DNA from: Devosia sp. 66-22
Lineage (GTDB): Bacteria; Pseudomonadota; Alphaproteobacteria; Rhizobiales; Devosiaceae
Direction: 5' to 3'
NCBI GenBank assembly: GCA_001899065.1
Contig: MKUZ01000024.1
Coordinates: forward strand, 124,128-188,127
DNA: 64,000 nt
Of the stretch, positions 27,062-36,550 are shown piece by piece; position 1 is the stretch's first letter, and every line of letters begins with the position of its first letter. Under the pieces are notes generated by a model. That model saw nothing but the letters and a program-made list of their open reading frames with translations. It was not told where the DNA came from and made no database searches. The position numbers and the translations under genes were made by a program.

Positions 27062-27391
27062 TCAGTCCGGCTCGCTGATCCGCATCTCGACGATCCTGCC
27101 GCCGCGCACGGTCACGGTGAACCGGCCCGGCCCGGTGTAGTAGCTCGACGCCCAGTCGGCATCGAACACCGTCACGCCGCCCGCGTCCGAGACCACTTTG
27201 CTCACCGTCAGCGTACCTTTGGCACCGATCAGCTCGGTGTCGCTCCATTCCCGGATATGTGCCGGTCCCTTGAAGCTGCGGTTCCAGTCGTTGACCTCGC
27301 CGTTGGGCGCGAAAGTTGCGATGAAGCGGTCGAAATCCTGAGCGTTGATGGCGAGCCGCATCTCCTCGATCAGTGCCGGCAGGTGCGTCAT
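27062..27391 (-). CDS. SnoaL/NTF2-like protein of unknown function
   Basis: This 109-residue alpha+beta barrel protein resembles SnoaL-like/DUF4440 members, with the typical Asp-Phe-Asp-Arg-Phe helix and the late Trp-Ala-Ser-Ser-Tyr-Tyr strand. The ATG at 27391 follows GAGGAGAAG; the open frame continues upstream without a better start. These domains bind small molecules or act as minor enzymes, and nothing in the context defines a substrate. Confidence 0.7.
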   Translation of the reverse strand: MTHLPALIEEMRLAINAQDFDRFIATFAPNGEVNDWNRSFKGPAHIREWSDTELIGAKGTLTVSKVVSDAGGVTVFDADWASSYYTGPGRFTVTVRGGRIVEMRISEPD

Positions 27392-27571
27392 TGGTTCTTC
27401 TCCTCTTGCCCGTTGCCATCGTTCCGGGCGGCAAGAATACGACAAGAGTCTCATGATTTCGCCGCGATTTTCCCGTCCTAGCTACATTGCGCGGCGGGGG
27501 AATCGGCCTCATGTTGCGCCCAGGGTCGTCCCACCAGAACTAAGGTTCTACTCGCCGCCGGAGGTTGCTTG

Positions 27572-29887
27572 ATGCCGCACGACACACCCCTGATCACAAC
27601 GATCGTTGCGGGTCTTGTGCTGGCCTTCATCTTCGGCGCCATTGCCAATCGCCTCCGCATGCCACCGCTGGTGGGCTATCTGCTCGCGGGCATCGCGGCA
27701 GGTCCGTTCACCCCCGGCATCGTTGCGGATGTCGATCTCGCGAGCCAGCTCGCCGAGCTCGGCGTGATCCTGCTGATGTTCGGTGTAGGTCTCCATTTTT
27801 CGCTCAAGGACCTGTTGAGCGTCCGGGCCATCGCCATCCCCGGCGCCGTGGTGCAGATCGCCGGTGCCACCATCATGGGCGCGGGCCTCGCCGCGCTCCT
27901 CGGCTGGTCGCTTGGTGCCGGCCTCATCTTCGGCCTCGCGCTCTCGGTCGCCTCCACCGTCGTGCTGCTCAAGGCGCTGCAGGACCGGCACATCGTCGAG
28001 AGTGAGCGCGGCCGCATTGCCGTCGGCTGGCTCATTGTCGAAGACATCGCGATGGTGCTCGCGCTCGTGCTCATCCCTGCGCTCGCGCCGCTTTTGGGCG
28101 GCAGCGAGGTCGAGCTCCATGATCCGTTCATCGATTTGTTCGAGCGTCTCACCGGCATCGCGCCCAATCTGTGGTGGATCCTCGGGCTCACCGTGGTCAA
28201 GCTCGCGGCCTTTGTCGGGTTCATGCTGGTGGTCGGCCGGCGGGTGATCCCATGGGGCCTCCACATGACGGCCCACACGGGCAGCCGCGAGCTGTTCCGC
28301 CTCGCCGTGCTCGCCATTGCTCTGGGCGTCGCTGCCGGCTCGTCCTATCTGTTCGGCGTCAGCCTCGCGCTGGGCGCGTTCTTTGCCGGCATGATCCTCA
28401 GCGAATCCGAGCTTTCCAACCGCGCGGCGCAGGAAACACTGCCGCTGCGCGATGCCTTCGCGGTGCTGTTCTTCGTGTCGGTCGGCATGCTGTTCGATCC
28501 CTCGATCATCGTCGAGAGCCCGCTGCCCATCATCGGCACCGTGTTCATCATCCTTATCGGCAAGTCGGTGCTCGCCTTCCTCATCGGGGTGCTGTTCCGG
28601 CAGCCGGTCGGGACAGCACTCACCATCTCGGCAAGTCTCGCCCAGATCGGCGAGTTCTCGTTCATTCTCGCCGCGCTGGGCGTCGGCCTGGGCATCCTGC
28701 CGGTCGAGGGCCGCGACCTCATCCTCGCCGGCGCGCTCATCTCGATCATCCTCAATCCGGTGATCTTCTGGATCGCGGAAACCATCCGGCCCCGGCTCGA
28801 AGCAAAGGTCGCCGCGCGGCACCCCACCATTGTCGTGCCCAACCGGGTCGAACCCGAACTCTCGGCCGGCTCGGCCGCCGCCGCGCCGCCTCCGCCGGTG
28901 GCCGAGGAGCTCGACGAGCGCCTGCCCACCACCAAGACCGGCCACACGGTGCTCATCGGCTATGGCCGGGTCGGCTCGGTGGTCGCCGACGGCCTCAAGC
29001 GTCAGGGGGCCTCCTTCCTTCTCATCGAGGATTCCGAGAAGCGCATCGCGCTCGCCCACGCCGCCGGCATTGAAGTCATCGCCGGCAACGCCGCCACTTC
29101 GGAGACGCTGGCCCTTGCCAATATCGAGGGCGCCAGCACGCTCATCGTCGCCATCCCCAATGCCTTCGAGGCAGGGCAGGCTGTCGAGCAATCGCGCAAG
29201 CACAATGCCGGCCTGGTCATCGTCGCCCGCGCCCATTCGGACGAGGAGGTGACGTATCTGCGTGACCTGGGCGCCAACGAAGTCATCATGGGCGAGCGCG
29301 AGATCGGCCTCGGCATGCTCGGCTGGACCAATGGCGAGAACGCCCATCAGGTCGAGACCGAGCGCACCCAGGCGAGCCTCGACGCCGTTGCCGCCGCGCT
29401 CAAGCTGCATGATTTGCCGCCGGCGCCCAAAGCCGTTCCGGCCGAGCCGGCGCTGCCGGTCGAGGAGCTCGAAGCCGCCATCGAGGCCGCACATCCCGAG
29501 CATGCGGCCGAGGGGCCTGCCGAGCCGCTCGCGCTCGTTCCCGCCTATGGCGAGACACCCATCGAGGGCGAGGCGGAGGAGGAGCCTCCGGCGCTCGTTG
29601 TCGCCGGGGACATGGGCCGGGTCGAACCGGTCCTCGAGGCACCGGTGAGCTACTTCGAGCCGGAGCTGGAGGTCGAGGGGATTGAGGCGCCAGCGGCGCT
29701 CGCCACGCCGCCGCCTGCGGCTGAAGCGGCCGATGAGGCCGACTACATCGATATCGAGCCTGACGAGGTCATCGTCGCGCCCGAGCCCGAACCGGTGCCC
29801 GAGCCGCCGCGCGCGCCAAAGGCCGGCGCCCCGTCGTCCTCGCCGGGCGTGCCCTACAAGCCCGAAGTGGAACCCGCCGCGGAATAG
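27572..29887 (+). CDS. KefB/YbaL-type monovalent cation:proton antiporter (CPA2) with acidic C-terminal tail
   Basis: A 771-residue membrane protein with about 12 membrane segments in residues 1-400 and a cytoplasmic TrkA-N/RCK domain from about 458 (nucleotide motif Gly463-Tyr-Gly-Arg-Val-Gly468) to about 585. The remaining 170 residues are Glu/Ala/Pro-rich and look disordered. The YbaL subfamily moves K+ or Na+ against H+ and is gated by nucleotides. The ATG at 27572 is 7 bases from CGGAGG. Its promoter must lie in the 180-base divergent gap. Confidence 0.87.
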   Translation: MPHDTPLITTIVAGLVLAFIFGAIANRLRMPPLVGYLLAGIAAGPFTPGIVADVDLASQLAELGVILLMFGVGLHFSLKDLLSVRAIAIPGAVVQIAGATIMGAGLAALLGWSLGAGLIFGLALSVASTVVLLKALQDRHIVESERGRIAVGWLIVEDIAMVLALVLIPALAPLLGGSEVELHDPFIDLFERLTGIAPNLWWILGLTVVKLAAFVGFMLVVGRRVIPWGLHMTAHTGSRELFRLAVLAIALGVAAGSSYLFGVSLALGAFFAGMILSESELSNRAAQETLPLRDAFAVLFFVSVGMLFDPSIIVESPLPIIGTVFIILIGKSVLAFLIGVLFRQPVGTALTISASLAQIGEFSFILAALGVGLGILPVEGRDLILAGALISIILNPVIFWIAETIRPRLEAKVAARHPTIVVPNRVEPELSAGSAAAAPPPPVAEELDERLPTTKTGHTVLIGYGRVGSVVADGLKRQGASFLLIEDSEKRIALAHAAGIEVIAGNAATSETLALANIEGASTLIVAIPNAFEAGQAVEQSRKHNAGLVIVARAHSDEEVTYLRDLGANEVIMGEREIGLGMLGWTNGENAHQVETERTQASLDAVAAALKLHDLPPAPKAVPAEPALPVEELEAAIEAAHPEHAAEGPAEPLALVPAYGETPIEGEAEEEPPALVVAGDMGRVEPVLEAPVSYFEPELEVEGIEAPAALATPPPAAEAADEADYIDIEPDEVIVAPEPEPVPEPPRAPKAGAPSSSPGVPYKPEVEPAAE

Positions 29888-29962
29888 TTGGCGCGGAGTG
29901 GCATTGTTTCCTCGCATCGGGCCGCGATTGCGCTATATCTCGGTCCAACAGATCGACGATCG

Positions 29963-30400
29963 ATGATTTCGCAAAAGGCCAAATACGCGCTCCGGGCGCT
30001 GGTGGCGCTGTGCAAGGCGCCGCCCGAAAGCTCGCTGATGATCGCCGAGATTAGCAAGGCGCAGGCCATCCCCAAGAAGTTCCTCGAGCAGATCCTGCTC
30101 GAACTCAAGCGTGCCGGCATCGTCATGAGCCGCCGCGGGCGCCTCGGTGGCTACGTGCTCCTGCGCCCCGCCGACAAGCTCACCTTCGGCGAAGTGCTCC
30201 GCCTTATCGACGGCCCCATCGCGCCACTCCCCTGCCTCTCCAAGATCGCCTACCGCCGCTGTGCCGACTGCCAGGACGAAGCCACCTGCGAAATCCGCCA
30301 CGTCTTCGCCCATGTCGTCAAAGCCCAGCGCGAGGTCCTCGACCACACGACATTCGCCGACGCGGTGGCGGCTGGCCGGGTGCCCGAGGCCGTGCTCTAG
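29963..30400 (+). CDS. Rrf2-family transcriptional regulator with four cysteines
   Basis: This 145-residue regulator has an N-terminal winged helix (Lys-Ala-Lys-Tyr-Ala-Leu-Arg-Ala-Leu and Gly-Arg-Leu-Gly-Gly-Tyr). Cysteines 91, 100, 103 and 109 (C-x8-C-x2-C-x5-C) occupy the region that binds an iron-sulfur cluster in IscR, NsrR and RirA, though the spacing differs. It may sense iron, redox or nitric oxide. It lies alone, 75 bases after the antiporter, and its targets are unknown. Confidence 0.82.
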   Translation: MISQKAKYALRALVALCKAPPESSLMIAEISKAQAIPKKFLEQILLELKRAGIVMSRRGRLGGYVLLRPADKLTFGEVLRLIDGPIAPLPCLSKIAYRRCADCQDEATCEIRHVFAHVVKAQREVLDHTTFADAVAAGRVPEAVL

Positions 30401-30415
30401 CGTCTGCTTCCCGCT

Positions 30416-31423
30416 CTAGGCCGTCTTCGCATCCCGATAGATCGCCCATACCGTGCCCGCGAGGATCAGCGCGAGGCCGATGCCCTTGGGCCCCAGCAGA
30501 GACGCCGGCGGCACGCCGTGCCACAGCATGTCGGGCACCAGCGCGAACACCATCACCAGCGCATCCATCGCGGCAACGAGGGCAGGGTTCGCGGTGCGGT
30601 TGAAGGCGGTAAGCAGCAGCGTGTTGGCCGGTAGGTTAAGCGTCGCCGCGACGACTGCCCAGAACAGGAAGGCCAGCGCCACTTCCGGTGCCAGCCCGGT
30701 GAACGCCTCCGGCGTCAACGGCGCCTGCAGCACGATGGCGATCAGCGGCGCTGCGAGCAGGGCGACGATCGAGCCAAGATAGGTCACCTCCAGCGAGCTC
30801 AATGGGCGGCCCTCGACGCCGCGGACGTCCTCGCGGTCGAACACGGTCGCCATGATGTTGCTGGCGGCGAAGGACAGCGCCGCCAGTGCCGCGAACAGCG
30901 CAGCGCGGATGCCATCGGCGGTCGCGCGCGGATCCGCCTCGGGCGCGGCGCCCACCACGTGGTAGAGATAGATTCCAGTCAGCAGCATCGCGACGGCGAG
31001 CGCGAAGGGCAGGTCCCACAGCCGCCCCTTGGTCAGCGGCATCCTGAGCGGCAGGGGCAGGCGTGCGATCACGTAGGACGCAGCGATGTGCAGCATGAAG
31101 ATCGTGTAGGTGTGGTTGAGGCTGGGGCTGGCGCTGAAGGCGAGGATCAGCAGCACCGTTGTCGTAGCGAACAGCACGCTGCGGATCAGGTAGGGGAGCA
31201 CCGTCAGGTTGCGCAGCGAGGGTGCCCGCTGGCGCAGCCAGGCGAAGACGGCGCAGCAGGCGATGGTCATGATGACGAAGCGCGCCACATAGGTGGGAAA
31301 TGCACCCAGGATCGCCGCCGCCTCGAACAGGCCGAGTTCGGCGAAGGCCAGGTAGAGCGCGGCGAGAATGGCCGGCCGCACGCCGGGGTCGATCCGAACT
31401 GACATCGCGCTTACCAGTCGCAT
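30416..31423 (-). CDS. EamA/DMT-family membrane transporter
   Basis: A 335-residue protein with about ten predicted membrane helices in the two-repeat EamA arrangement. The substrate is unknown; these are commonly metabolite exporters. It converges on the Rrf2 gene with a 15-base gap. An ATG at 31405 is an alternative start without a clearly better ribosome site. Confidence 0.78.
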   Translation of the reverse strand: MRLVSAMSVRIDPGVRPAILAALYLAFAELGLFEAAAILGAFPTYVARFVIMTIACCAVFAWLRQRAPSLRNLTVLPYLIRSVLFATTTVLLILAFSASPSLNHTYTIFMLHIAASYVIARLPLPLRMPLTKGRLWDLPFALAVAMLLTGIYLYHVVGAAPEADPRATADGIRAALFAALAALSFAASNIMATVFDREDVRGVEGRPLSSLEVTYLGSIVALLAAPLIAIVLQAPLTPEAFTGLAPEVALAFLFWAVVAATLNLPANTLLLTAFNRTANPALVAAMDALVMVFALVPDMLWHGVPPASLLGPKGIGLALILAGTVWAIYRDAKTA

Positions 31424-31755
31424 TCGTTGTGTCTCTGCCGGTCGGCGTGATAGCCCAGCAAGCCTGACAGCCAGCGGCAGGCTATCCTGCCCGCATCGAC
31501 TATCTTGCGCGGCGTTCCGGCCCTTGGCGGCGTAGGCGGCACCGGCGGGCGTTCTTCACACCTGCTTGCCCAAAGCCCCTTTGGAGCAAAGCGATTTCTG
31601 GCTTTGGCCCTGTGCAGAAATGAACTGCACGGAAATTTGCTCGCGAATTTGTCGAGAGAGAAACCTTTTCTCTTTGGCCGAAGTTCTGCAAACTGCGCCT
31701 GTCTTGGCAATCCCGACTACACGGTAGAGTTACGTCAGTTACCTTGGAGGTTCTG
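31424..31755. promoter_or_regulatory. 332-base divergent region upstream of the sulfate transport operon
   Basis: No gene is supported here. Inverted repeats include GTGCAG/CTGCAC (31612-31630) and an AGAGAAA-type repeat near 31670. The half of the region nearest cysP is AT-richer. TTGGCA (31704) and TAGAGT (31725) form a poor promoter with 15-base spacing. A sulfur-regulator (CysB-like) site would be expected but I cannot identify one. Confidence 0.35.
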
Positions 31756-32787
31756 ATGAAGACAACTGCAACAGTCCTGGCCGTCGGCGCGCTCGTCGCT
31801 TCGATCGGCCTTGCGGGAGTAGTAACCGCCCGCGCCGCCGACCAGACACTGCTCAATGTGAGCTACGATCCGACCCGCGAGCTCTACGAAGAGTTCAACG
31901 TCGCCTTCGCCAAGCACTGGAACGAGACCACCGGCAATACCGTGACGATCGAGCAGAGCCATGGCGGCTCGGGCAAGCAGGCCCAAGCGGTGATCGACGG
32001 GCTCCAGGCCGATGTCGTCACCCTCGCGCTCGAAGGCGACATCAACGCCATTGCCGAGAAGGCCGGTCTGTTCAACGCCGACTGGCGCGGCGAGCTTGCC
32101 AACAATTCGACGCCGTACACCTCGACGATCGTCTTCCTCGTCCGCAAGGGCAATCCCAAGGCCATCAGCGACTGGGGCGACCTGATCAAGGACGGCGTCG
32201 AAGTCATCACGCCCAATCCCAAGACCTCGGGCGGCGCCCGCTGGAACTACCTTGCGGCCTGGGCCTGGTCGAACCAGGCCAATGGCGGCGACGAGGCCAA
32301 GAACATCGAATTCATCAAGGCGCTCTATGGCCACGTCCCGGTGCTCGACACCGGCGCGCGCGGCTCCACCGTCACCTTCGCGCAGAAGGAACTGGGCGAC
32401 GTGCTGCTGGCCTGGGAGAACGAAGCCTTCCTGGTGCTCGACGAGTTCGGCGCCGACAATTTCGACGTCGTCTATCCGCCCAGCTCCATCCTTGCCGAGC
32501 CACCGGTGACGGTCGTCGACAAGAATGCCGAAGCACATGGCACCGCCGAGCTTGCCAAGGCGTATCTCGAGTATCTCTACTCGCCCGAGGGCCAGACGAT
32601 CGCTGCCAAGAACCACTATCGTCCGTCCGATCCGGCGGCCGTCACCGACCCCGCGCTGCTCGAAGCCTTTCCAAAGATCGATCTGATCTCTATTGATGAC
32701 CCGCTCTTTGGCGGCTGGGCCACCGCGCAGCCCAAGCACTTCGGGGATGGCGGCATCTTTGACCAGATCTACACCCCTCAAGGTTGA
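31756..32787 (+). CDS. cysP: sulfate-binding periplasmic protein
   Basis: This 343-residue solute-binding protein (Sbp/CysP family) has a Sec signal ending near Ala-Arg-Ala-Ala. The mature start Asn-Val-Ser-Tyr-Asp-Pro-Thr-Arg-Glu and Gln-Ser-His-Gly-Gly-Ser-Gly-Lys-Gln are hallmark sulfate/thiosulfate-binding segments. GGAGG precedes the ATG. First gene of a four-gene importer; it could equally be called sbp. Confidence 0.93.
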   Translation: MKTTATVLAVGALVASIGLAGVVTARAADQTLLNVSYDPTRELYEEFNVAFAKHWNETTGNTVTIEQSHGGSGKQAQAVIDGLQADVVTLALEGDINAIAEKAGLFNADWRGELANNSTPYTSTIVFLVRKGNPKAISDWGDLIKDGVEVITPNPKTSGGARWNYLAAWAWSNQANGGDEAKNIEFIKALYGHVPVLDTGARGSTVTFAQKELGDVLLAWENEAFLVLDEFGADNFDVVYPPSSILAEPPVTVVDKNAEAHGTAELAKAYLEYLYSPEGQTIAAKNHYRPSDPAAVTDPALLEAFPKIDLISIDDPLFGGWATAQPKHFGDGGIFDQIYTPQG

Positions 32788-32797
32788 AGCGTCGGCC

Positions 32798-33679
32798 ATG
32801 GTGGTCTCCCCCGCCCACCCCGCGAAAGCGGGGTGGACCTTTGTTAAGCCGTCAGTGGTGCCTGGCTTCGGCCTCACCTTTGGCTACACGCTGCTCTATC
32901 TGAGCCTGATCGTCCTCATTCCGATCATCGGGTTGTTTCTCAAGGCCGCGCAGGTGCCGCTCGAGGACATCGTGCGGATCGCCACGGCGCCGCGCACGCT
33001 CAATGCGCTGCGCGTGAGCTTCGGCGCCTCGTTCATCGCCGCGCTCGTCAACATCGTGTTCGGCCTCATCGTTGCCTGGGTGCTGGTGCGCTACAAATTC
33101 CCGGGCCGCCGCCTCATGGATGCGGTTGTCGACCTGCCCTTCGCACTGCCCACCGCTGTCGCCGGCATCGCGCTTTCGACGCTCTATGCGCCCAAGGGCT
33201 GGATCGGCTGGCTGGTCAGCGCCAACGGACCGCTGCATCTGGGCTGGAAGATCGCCTACACGCCGACCGGCATCGTCATCGCGCTCATCTTCATCGGACT
33301 GCCCTTTGTCGTGCGCACCGTGCAGCCGGTGCTCGAGGAGTTCGAGGCCGAGCTCGAGGAAGCGGCCGCAACGCTCGGCGCCAATCGGTGGCAGACCATC
33401 TCCATGGTCATCCTGCCGCGCCTCATGCCCGCCATTCTCACCGGCTTCTCGCTCGCCTTCGCCCGTGCCGTCGGCGAATACGGTTCGGTGATCTTCATTG
33501 CGGGCAACCTGCCCAATGTGTCGGAGATCGCGCCGGTCCTCATCGTCATCAAGCTCGAGGAGTTCGACCAGGCGGGTGCGGCGGTCATTGCCGGCATCAT
33601 GCTGGTCATCGCCTTCGTCATGCTCTTCGTCATCAACCTGATTCAGGCATGGGCCCGCAGGAGGTTCGGCGATGTATGA
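32798..33679 (+). CDS. cysT: sulfate ABC transporter permease CysT
   Basis: A 293-residue inner-membrane permease with six membrane helices and the ABC docking loop (Glu-Ala-Ala-Ala-Thr-Leu-Gly-Ala) near residue 190. The family normally begins close to Lys-Pro-Ser-Val-Val-Pro-Gly-Phe-Gly; here about 18 extra residues precede it, encoded partly by a perfect palindrome. The true start may therefore be later than the ATG at 32798, but no good ATG lies closer. It overlaps cysW by 8 bases. Confidence 0.88.
   Translation: MVVSPAHPAKAGWTFVKPSVVPGFGLTFGYTLLYLSLIVLIPIIGLFLKAAQVPLEDIVRIATAPRTLNALRVSFGASFIAALVNIVFGLIVAWVLVRYKFPGRRLMDAVVDLPFALPTAVAGIALSTLYAPKGWIGWLVSANGPLHLGWKIAYTPTGIVIALIFIGLPFVVRTVQPVLEEFEAELEEAAATLGANRWQTISMVILPRLMPAILTGFSLAFARAVGEYGSVIFIAGNLPNVSEIAPVLIVIKLEEFDQAGAAVIAGIMLVIAFVMLFVINLIQAWARRRFGDV
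32815..32836. repeat. palindromic hairpin inside the 5' end of cysT
   Basis: CCACCCCGC and GCGGGGTGG pair perfectly around a GAAA loop. As RNA this would be a very stable GNRA tetraloop hairpin a few bases after the cysT start. It codes for the atypical Ala-His-Pro-Ala-Lys-Ala-Gly-Trp stretch, as if a short palindromic element had inserted between cysP and cysT. It could limit ribosome movement or protect the cysP part of the transcript. Confidence 0.6.
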
Positions 33680-34568
33680 GCAGGACGATCTCGTCTATGA
33701 CAGCCGCCGGCCGATCCTGCCGTCCGATCACACACGGCCGACCACAGAACGCGACTGGATCAAGCGCACGCTGATCGGCATCGCCATCGTGTTCATGCTG
33801 GCGGTCATCGTGCTGCCGCTGGTGCTGGTGTTCGTCGAGGCCTTCCGCAAGGGCGCCGGCGAGTATTTCTCGACCTTCGGCGATCCGCAGTCGCAGGCCG
33901 CCATCCGCCTGACGCTGCTCGTCGCAGCCATCGCCGTGCCGCTCAATCTCGTCTTCGGCGTGGCTGCTGCCTGGTGCGTCGCTAAGTTCGAGTTTCCCGG
34001 CAAAGCCTTCCTCACCACGCTGATCGATCTGCCCTTCTCGGTGTCGCCGGTCGTCTCGGGCATGGTCTATGTGCTGCTGTTCGGCGCGCAAGGCTTCCTC
34101 CATCCCTGGATCAAGGGCACCAATATCGAGATCATCTTCGCCGTGCCCGGCATCGTGCTGGCGACGATCTTCGTCACCTTCCCCTTCATCGCCCGCGAGC
34201 TGATCCCGCTGATGCAGGATCAGGGCAATGGCGACGAGGAAGCCGCCTTGTCGCTGGGCGCCAATGGCTGGCAGGTGTTCTGGCGTGTCACGCTCCCCAA
34301 CATCAAATGGGGCCTGCTCTATGGCGTGCTGCTGTGCAATGCGCGCGCCATGGGCGAGTTCGGTGCCGTCAGCGTCGTCTCGGGCCACATCCGGGGCAAG
34401 ACCACCACCATGCCGCTCGATATCGAAATCCTCTATAACGAGTACAATTTCGCCGCGGCCTTCGCTGTCGCGTCGCTGCTGGCGCTTCTCGCGCTGGTGA
34501 CGCTTATCGTCAAAACCATCCTCGAGTTCCGCTATGGCGACGAACTCGCGGGCACGAGAAAACACTAG
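33672..34568 (+). CDS. cysW: sulfate ABC transporter permease CysW
   Basis: A 298-residue partner permease of CysT with six membrane helices. The docking loop Glu-Ala-Ala-Leu-Ser-Leu-Gly-Ala-Asn and the C-terminal Met-Pro-Leu-Asp-Ile-Glu-Ile-Leu-Tyr-Asn-Glu-Tyr segment are typical of CysW. A hydrophilic N-terminal 25 residues precede the first helix. It ends 12 bases before cysA. Confidence 0.93.
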   Translation: MYEQDDLVYDSRRPILPSDHTRPTTERDWIKRTLIGIAIVFMLAVIVLPLVLVFVEAFRKGAGEYFSTFGDPQSQAAIRLTLLVAAIAVPLNLVFGVAAAWCVAKFEFPGKAFLTTLIDLPFSVSPVVSGMVYVLLFGAQGFLHPWIKGTNIEIIFAVPGIVLATIFVTFPFIARELIPLMQDQGNGDEEAALSLGANGWQVFWRVTLPNIKWGLLYGVLLCNARAMGEFGAVSVVSGHIRGKTTTMPLDIEILYNEYNFAAAFAVASLLALLALVTLIVKTILEFRYGDELAGTRKH

Positions 34569-34580
34569 GGGCAGCAGTCG

Positions 34581-35621
34581 TTGGACATCCGTGTACAAAA
34601 CGTCCTCAAGCAGTTCTCGCGCTATCCGGCGCTGAACGACGTTTCACTCGACATCCGCTCGGGTGAGCTGATCGCGCTGCTGGGCCCATCGGGCTCGGGC
34701 AAGACCACACTGCTGCGCCTCATCGCCGGGCTCGAGACGCCGACGGCGGGCCGCATCTTCTTTGGCGACGACGACGCCTCGTCCAAGACCGTGCAGCAGC
34801 GCAATGTCGGCTTCGTGTTCCAGGCCTATGCGCTGTTCCGCAACATGACGGTGCTCGAGAACATCTCGTTCGGCCTGAAGGTGCGGCCGCGCGCCACGCG
34901 TCCGCCCCGCGCCGAAATCCGCAAGCGCGCCATGGAGCTGCTCGACCTCGTGCAGCTCTCTGGCCTGCACGACCGCTTCCCGCAGCAGCTTTCGGGCGGC
35001 CAGCGGCAGCGCGTGGCGCTCGCCCGTGCTCTCGCCATCGAGCCGCGCGTGCTGCTGCTCGACGAGCCGTTCGGCGCGCTCGATGCGCAGGTGCGCAAGG
35101 AGCTGCGCAAATGGCTGCGCGAGATCCACGACAAGACCGGCCATACAACGGTGTTCGTCACGCACGACCAGGAGGAAGCGCTCGAGCTTGCCGACCGCCT
35201 CGTGGTGATGAGCCAGGGCAAGATCGAGCAGGTCGGCACGCCCGACGAGGTCTACGACCGGCCAGACAATCCATTCGTCTTCAATTTCATCGGCGAGTCC
35301 TCGAACCTGCCGGTCGAGATCGACAATGGCGAAGTCTGGGTCGGCGGCCGCGCCGTCGGGCTCGGCGCCGGCGATACGCCCAAGGGGGCGGCGCAATTGT
35401 TCTTCCGGCCGCACGATGTGGAGCTGGTCAATGAAGGCGCCGCGCTTGCCGGCGTCGTCGCCGCGTCGCGCCGCGTCGGCGGCACGCGGCGTGTCGAGCT
35501 CGAGATCGGCGGCGACGCGCAGCGCATCGAGATCGACCTGCCGTTCGACCACCCGGCCGGCGACAAGACAAGAATAGCGTTCCGTCCCAAGCGCTGGCGG
35601 CTGTTTTCTACGGCGCGCTGA
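34581..35621 (+). CDS. cysA: sulfate ABC transporter ATPase CysA
   Basis: This 346-residue ATPase starts at TTG and has Walker A Gly-Pro-Ser-Gly-Ser-Gly-Lys-Thr-Thr, signature Leu-Ser-Gly-Gly-Gln and Walker B Leu-Leu-Leu-Asp-Glu-Pro-Phe. A TOBE-like C-terminal domain follows from about 240. Phe-Gln-Ala-Tyr-Ala-Leu-Phe-Arg after the Q-loop is typical for CysA. Its end overlaps the converging DMT gene by 14 bases. Confidence 0.94.
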   Translation: MDIRVQNVLKQFSRYPALNDVSLDIRSGELIALLGPSGSGKTTLLRLIAGLETPTAGRIFFGDDDASSKTVQQRNVGFVFQAYALFRNMTVLENISFGLKVRPRATRPPRAEIRKRAMELLDLVQLSGLHDRFPQQLSGGQRQRVALARALAIEPRVLLLDEPFGALDAQVRKELRKWLREIHDKTGHTTVFVTHDQEEALELADRLVVMSQGKIEQVGTPDEVYDRPDNPFVFNFIGESSNLPVEIDNGEVWVGGRAVGLGAGDTPKGAAQLFFRPHDVELVNEGAALAGVVAASRRVGGTRRVELEIGGDAQRIEIDLPFDHPAGDKTRIAFRPKRWRLFSTAR

Positions 35622-36549
35622 CCGTCGGGCGGCGCGCCTTGGTCGTCACCAGCCAGATGCCGGCGCTGACCAGCAGGAGCGCCGCGAGGTTCTTCCATTC
35701 GAGCACGCTCTCGCCCAGCACCAGCGCGGCGAGGATCACGCCGAACACCGGGATCTCGAAGTTGAACACGGCGACCGAGCCCACGGGGTTGTGCTTGAGC
35801 AGCAGGCTCCACAGCGCAAACGCCACCGCCGATACCGCGGCGAGATAGACCACGAGCGCTCCGGCCCCGACGCTGAACTGCGCGAAGTGTCCGCCGCCGA
35901 ACCAGCCCATCGCCGTCAGCACCGATCCGCCCAGCAGCAATTGCCAGCCGGTCATCACCGTCGCGTCCATGTCCTGGCTCAGCCGGCGGCCATAGATAGC
36001 GGCGAGCGAGCCCGCGAAGGTCGAGACCAGCAGCAGTCCCTCGCCCATCCACGCGAAATGGAAGTCGAACGCGCCGCCTGCCGCGAGGTTCACCGCCACC
36101 ACGCCGGCAAAGCCGATAAGGCAGCCGAGCGCCTTGCGGCCGTCGAGCTTGTCGTCGGTGTAGATGAGATGCGCCAGCAGCACCGAGAAGAACACCAGCG
36201 TCGAGGACAGGATCGAGGTCTTCACCGCCGTCGTGTGCGCCAGTCCGATATAGTAGCAGACATATTGCGCCGTGGTCTGGCCCAGCCCGAGCAGCGTCAC
36301 CTCGCCGAGCCGCCGCGGGGTCATCGCGATGGTCCGCCGCATCAGCAGCGAATAGCCCAGCAGCATCAGCCCCGCGAGACAGAACCGCATCCCCGCGAAC
36401 AGCAGCAGCGAGGGCGTATCGCCCGGCGCAATGCCGATCAGCCCATAACCGAACTTCACGGCCGGCACCGCGCTGCCCCAGAGCAGGCAGCACAGCGTCG
36501 CGATCAGGATCAGCGCGCGCCGGTCGGCAAAGATCGAGGTCTGGGCCAC
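35608..36549 (-). CDS. EamA/DMT-family transporter
   Basis: A 313-residue protein with about ten membrane helices, starting at GTG. It lies one base downstream of the purU stop on the same strand, so the two are probably co-transcribed; whether its substrate relates to one-carbon metabolism is unknown. It converges on cysA. Confidence 0.78.
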   Translation of the reverse strand: MAQTSIFADRRALILIATLCCLLWGSAVPAVKFGYGLIGIAPGDTPSLLLFAGMRFCLAGLMLLGYSLLMRRTIAMTPRRLGEVTLLGLGQTTAQYVCYYIGLAHTTAVKTSILSSTLVFFSVLLAHLIYTDDKLDGRKALGCLIGFAGVVAVNLAAGGAFDFHFAWMGEGLLLVSTFAGSLAAIYGRRLSQDMDATVMTGWQLLLGGSVLTAMGWFGGGHFAQFSVGAGALVVYLAAVSAVAFALWSLLLKHNPVGSVAVFNFEIPVFGVILAALVLGESVLEWKNLAALLLVSAGIWLVTTKARRPTVSAP

Positions 36550-36550
36550 T

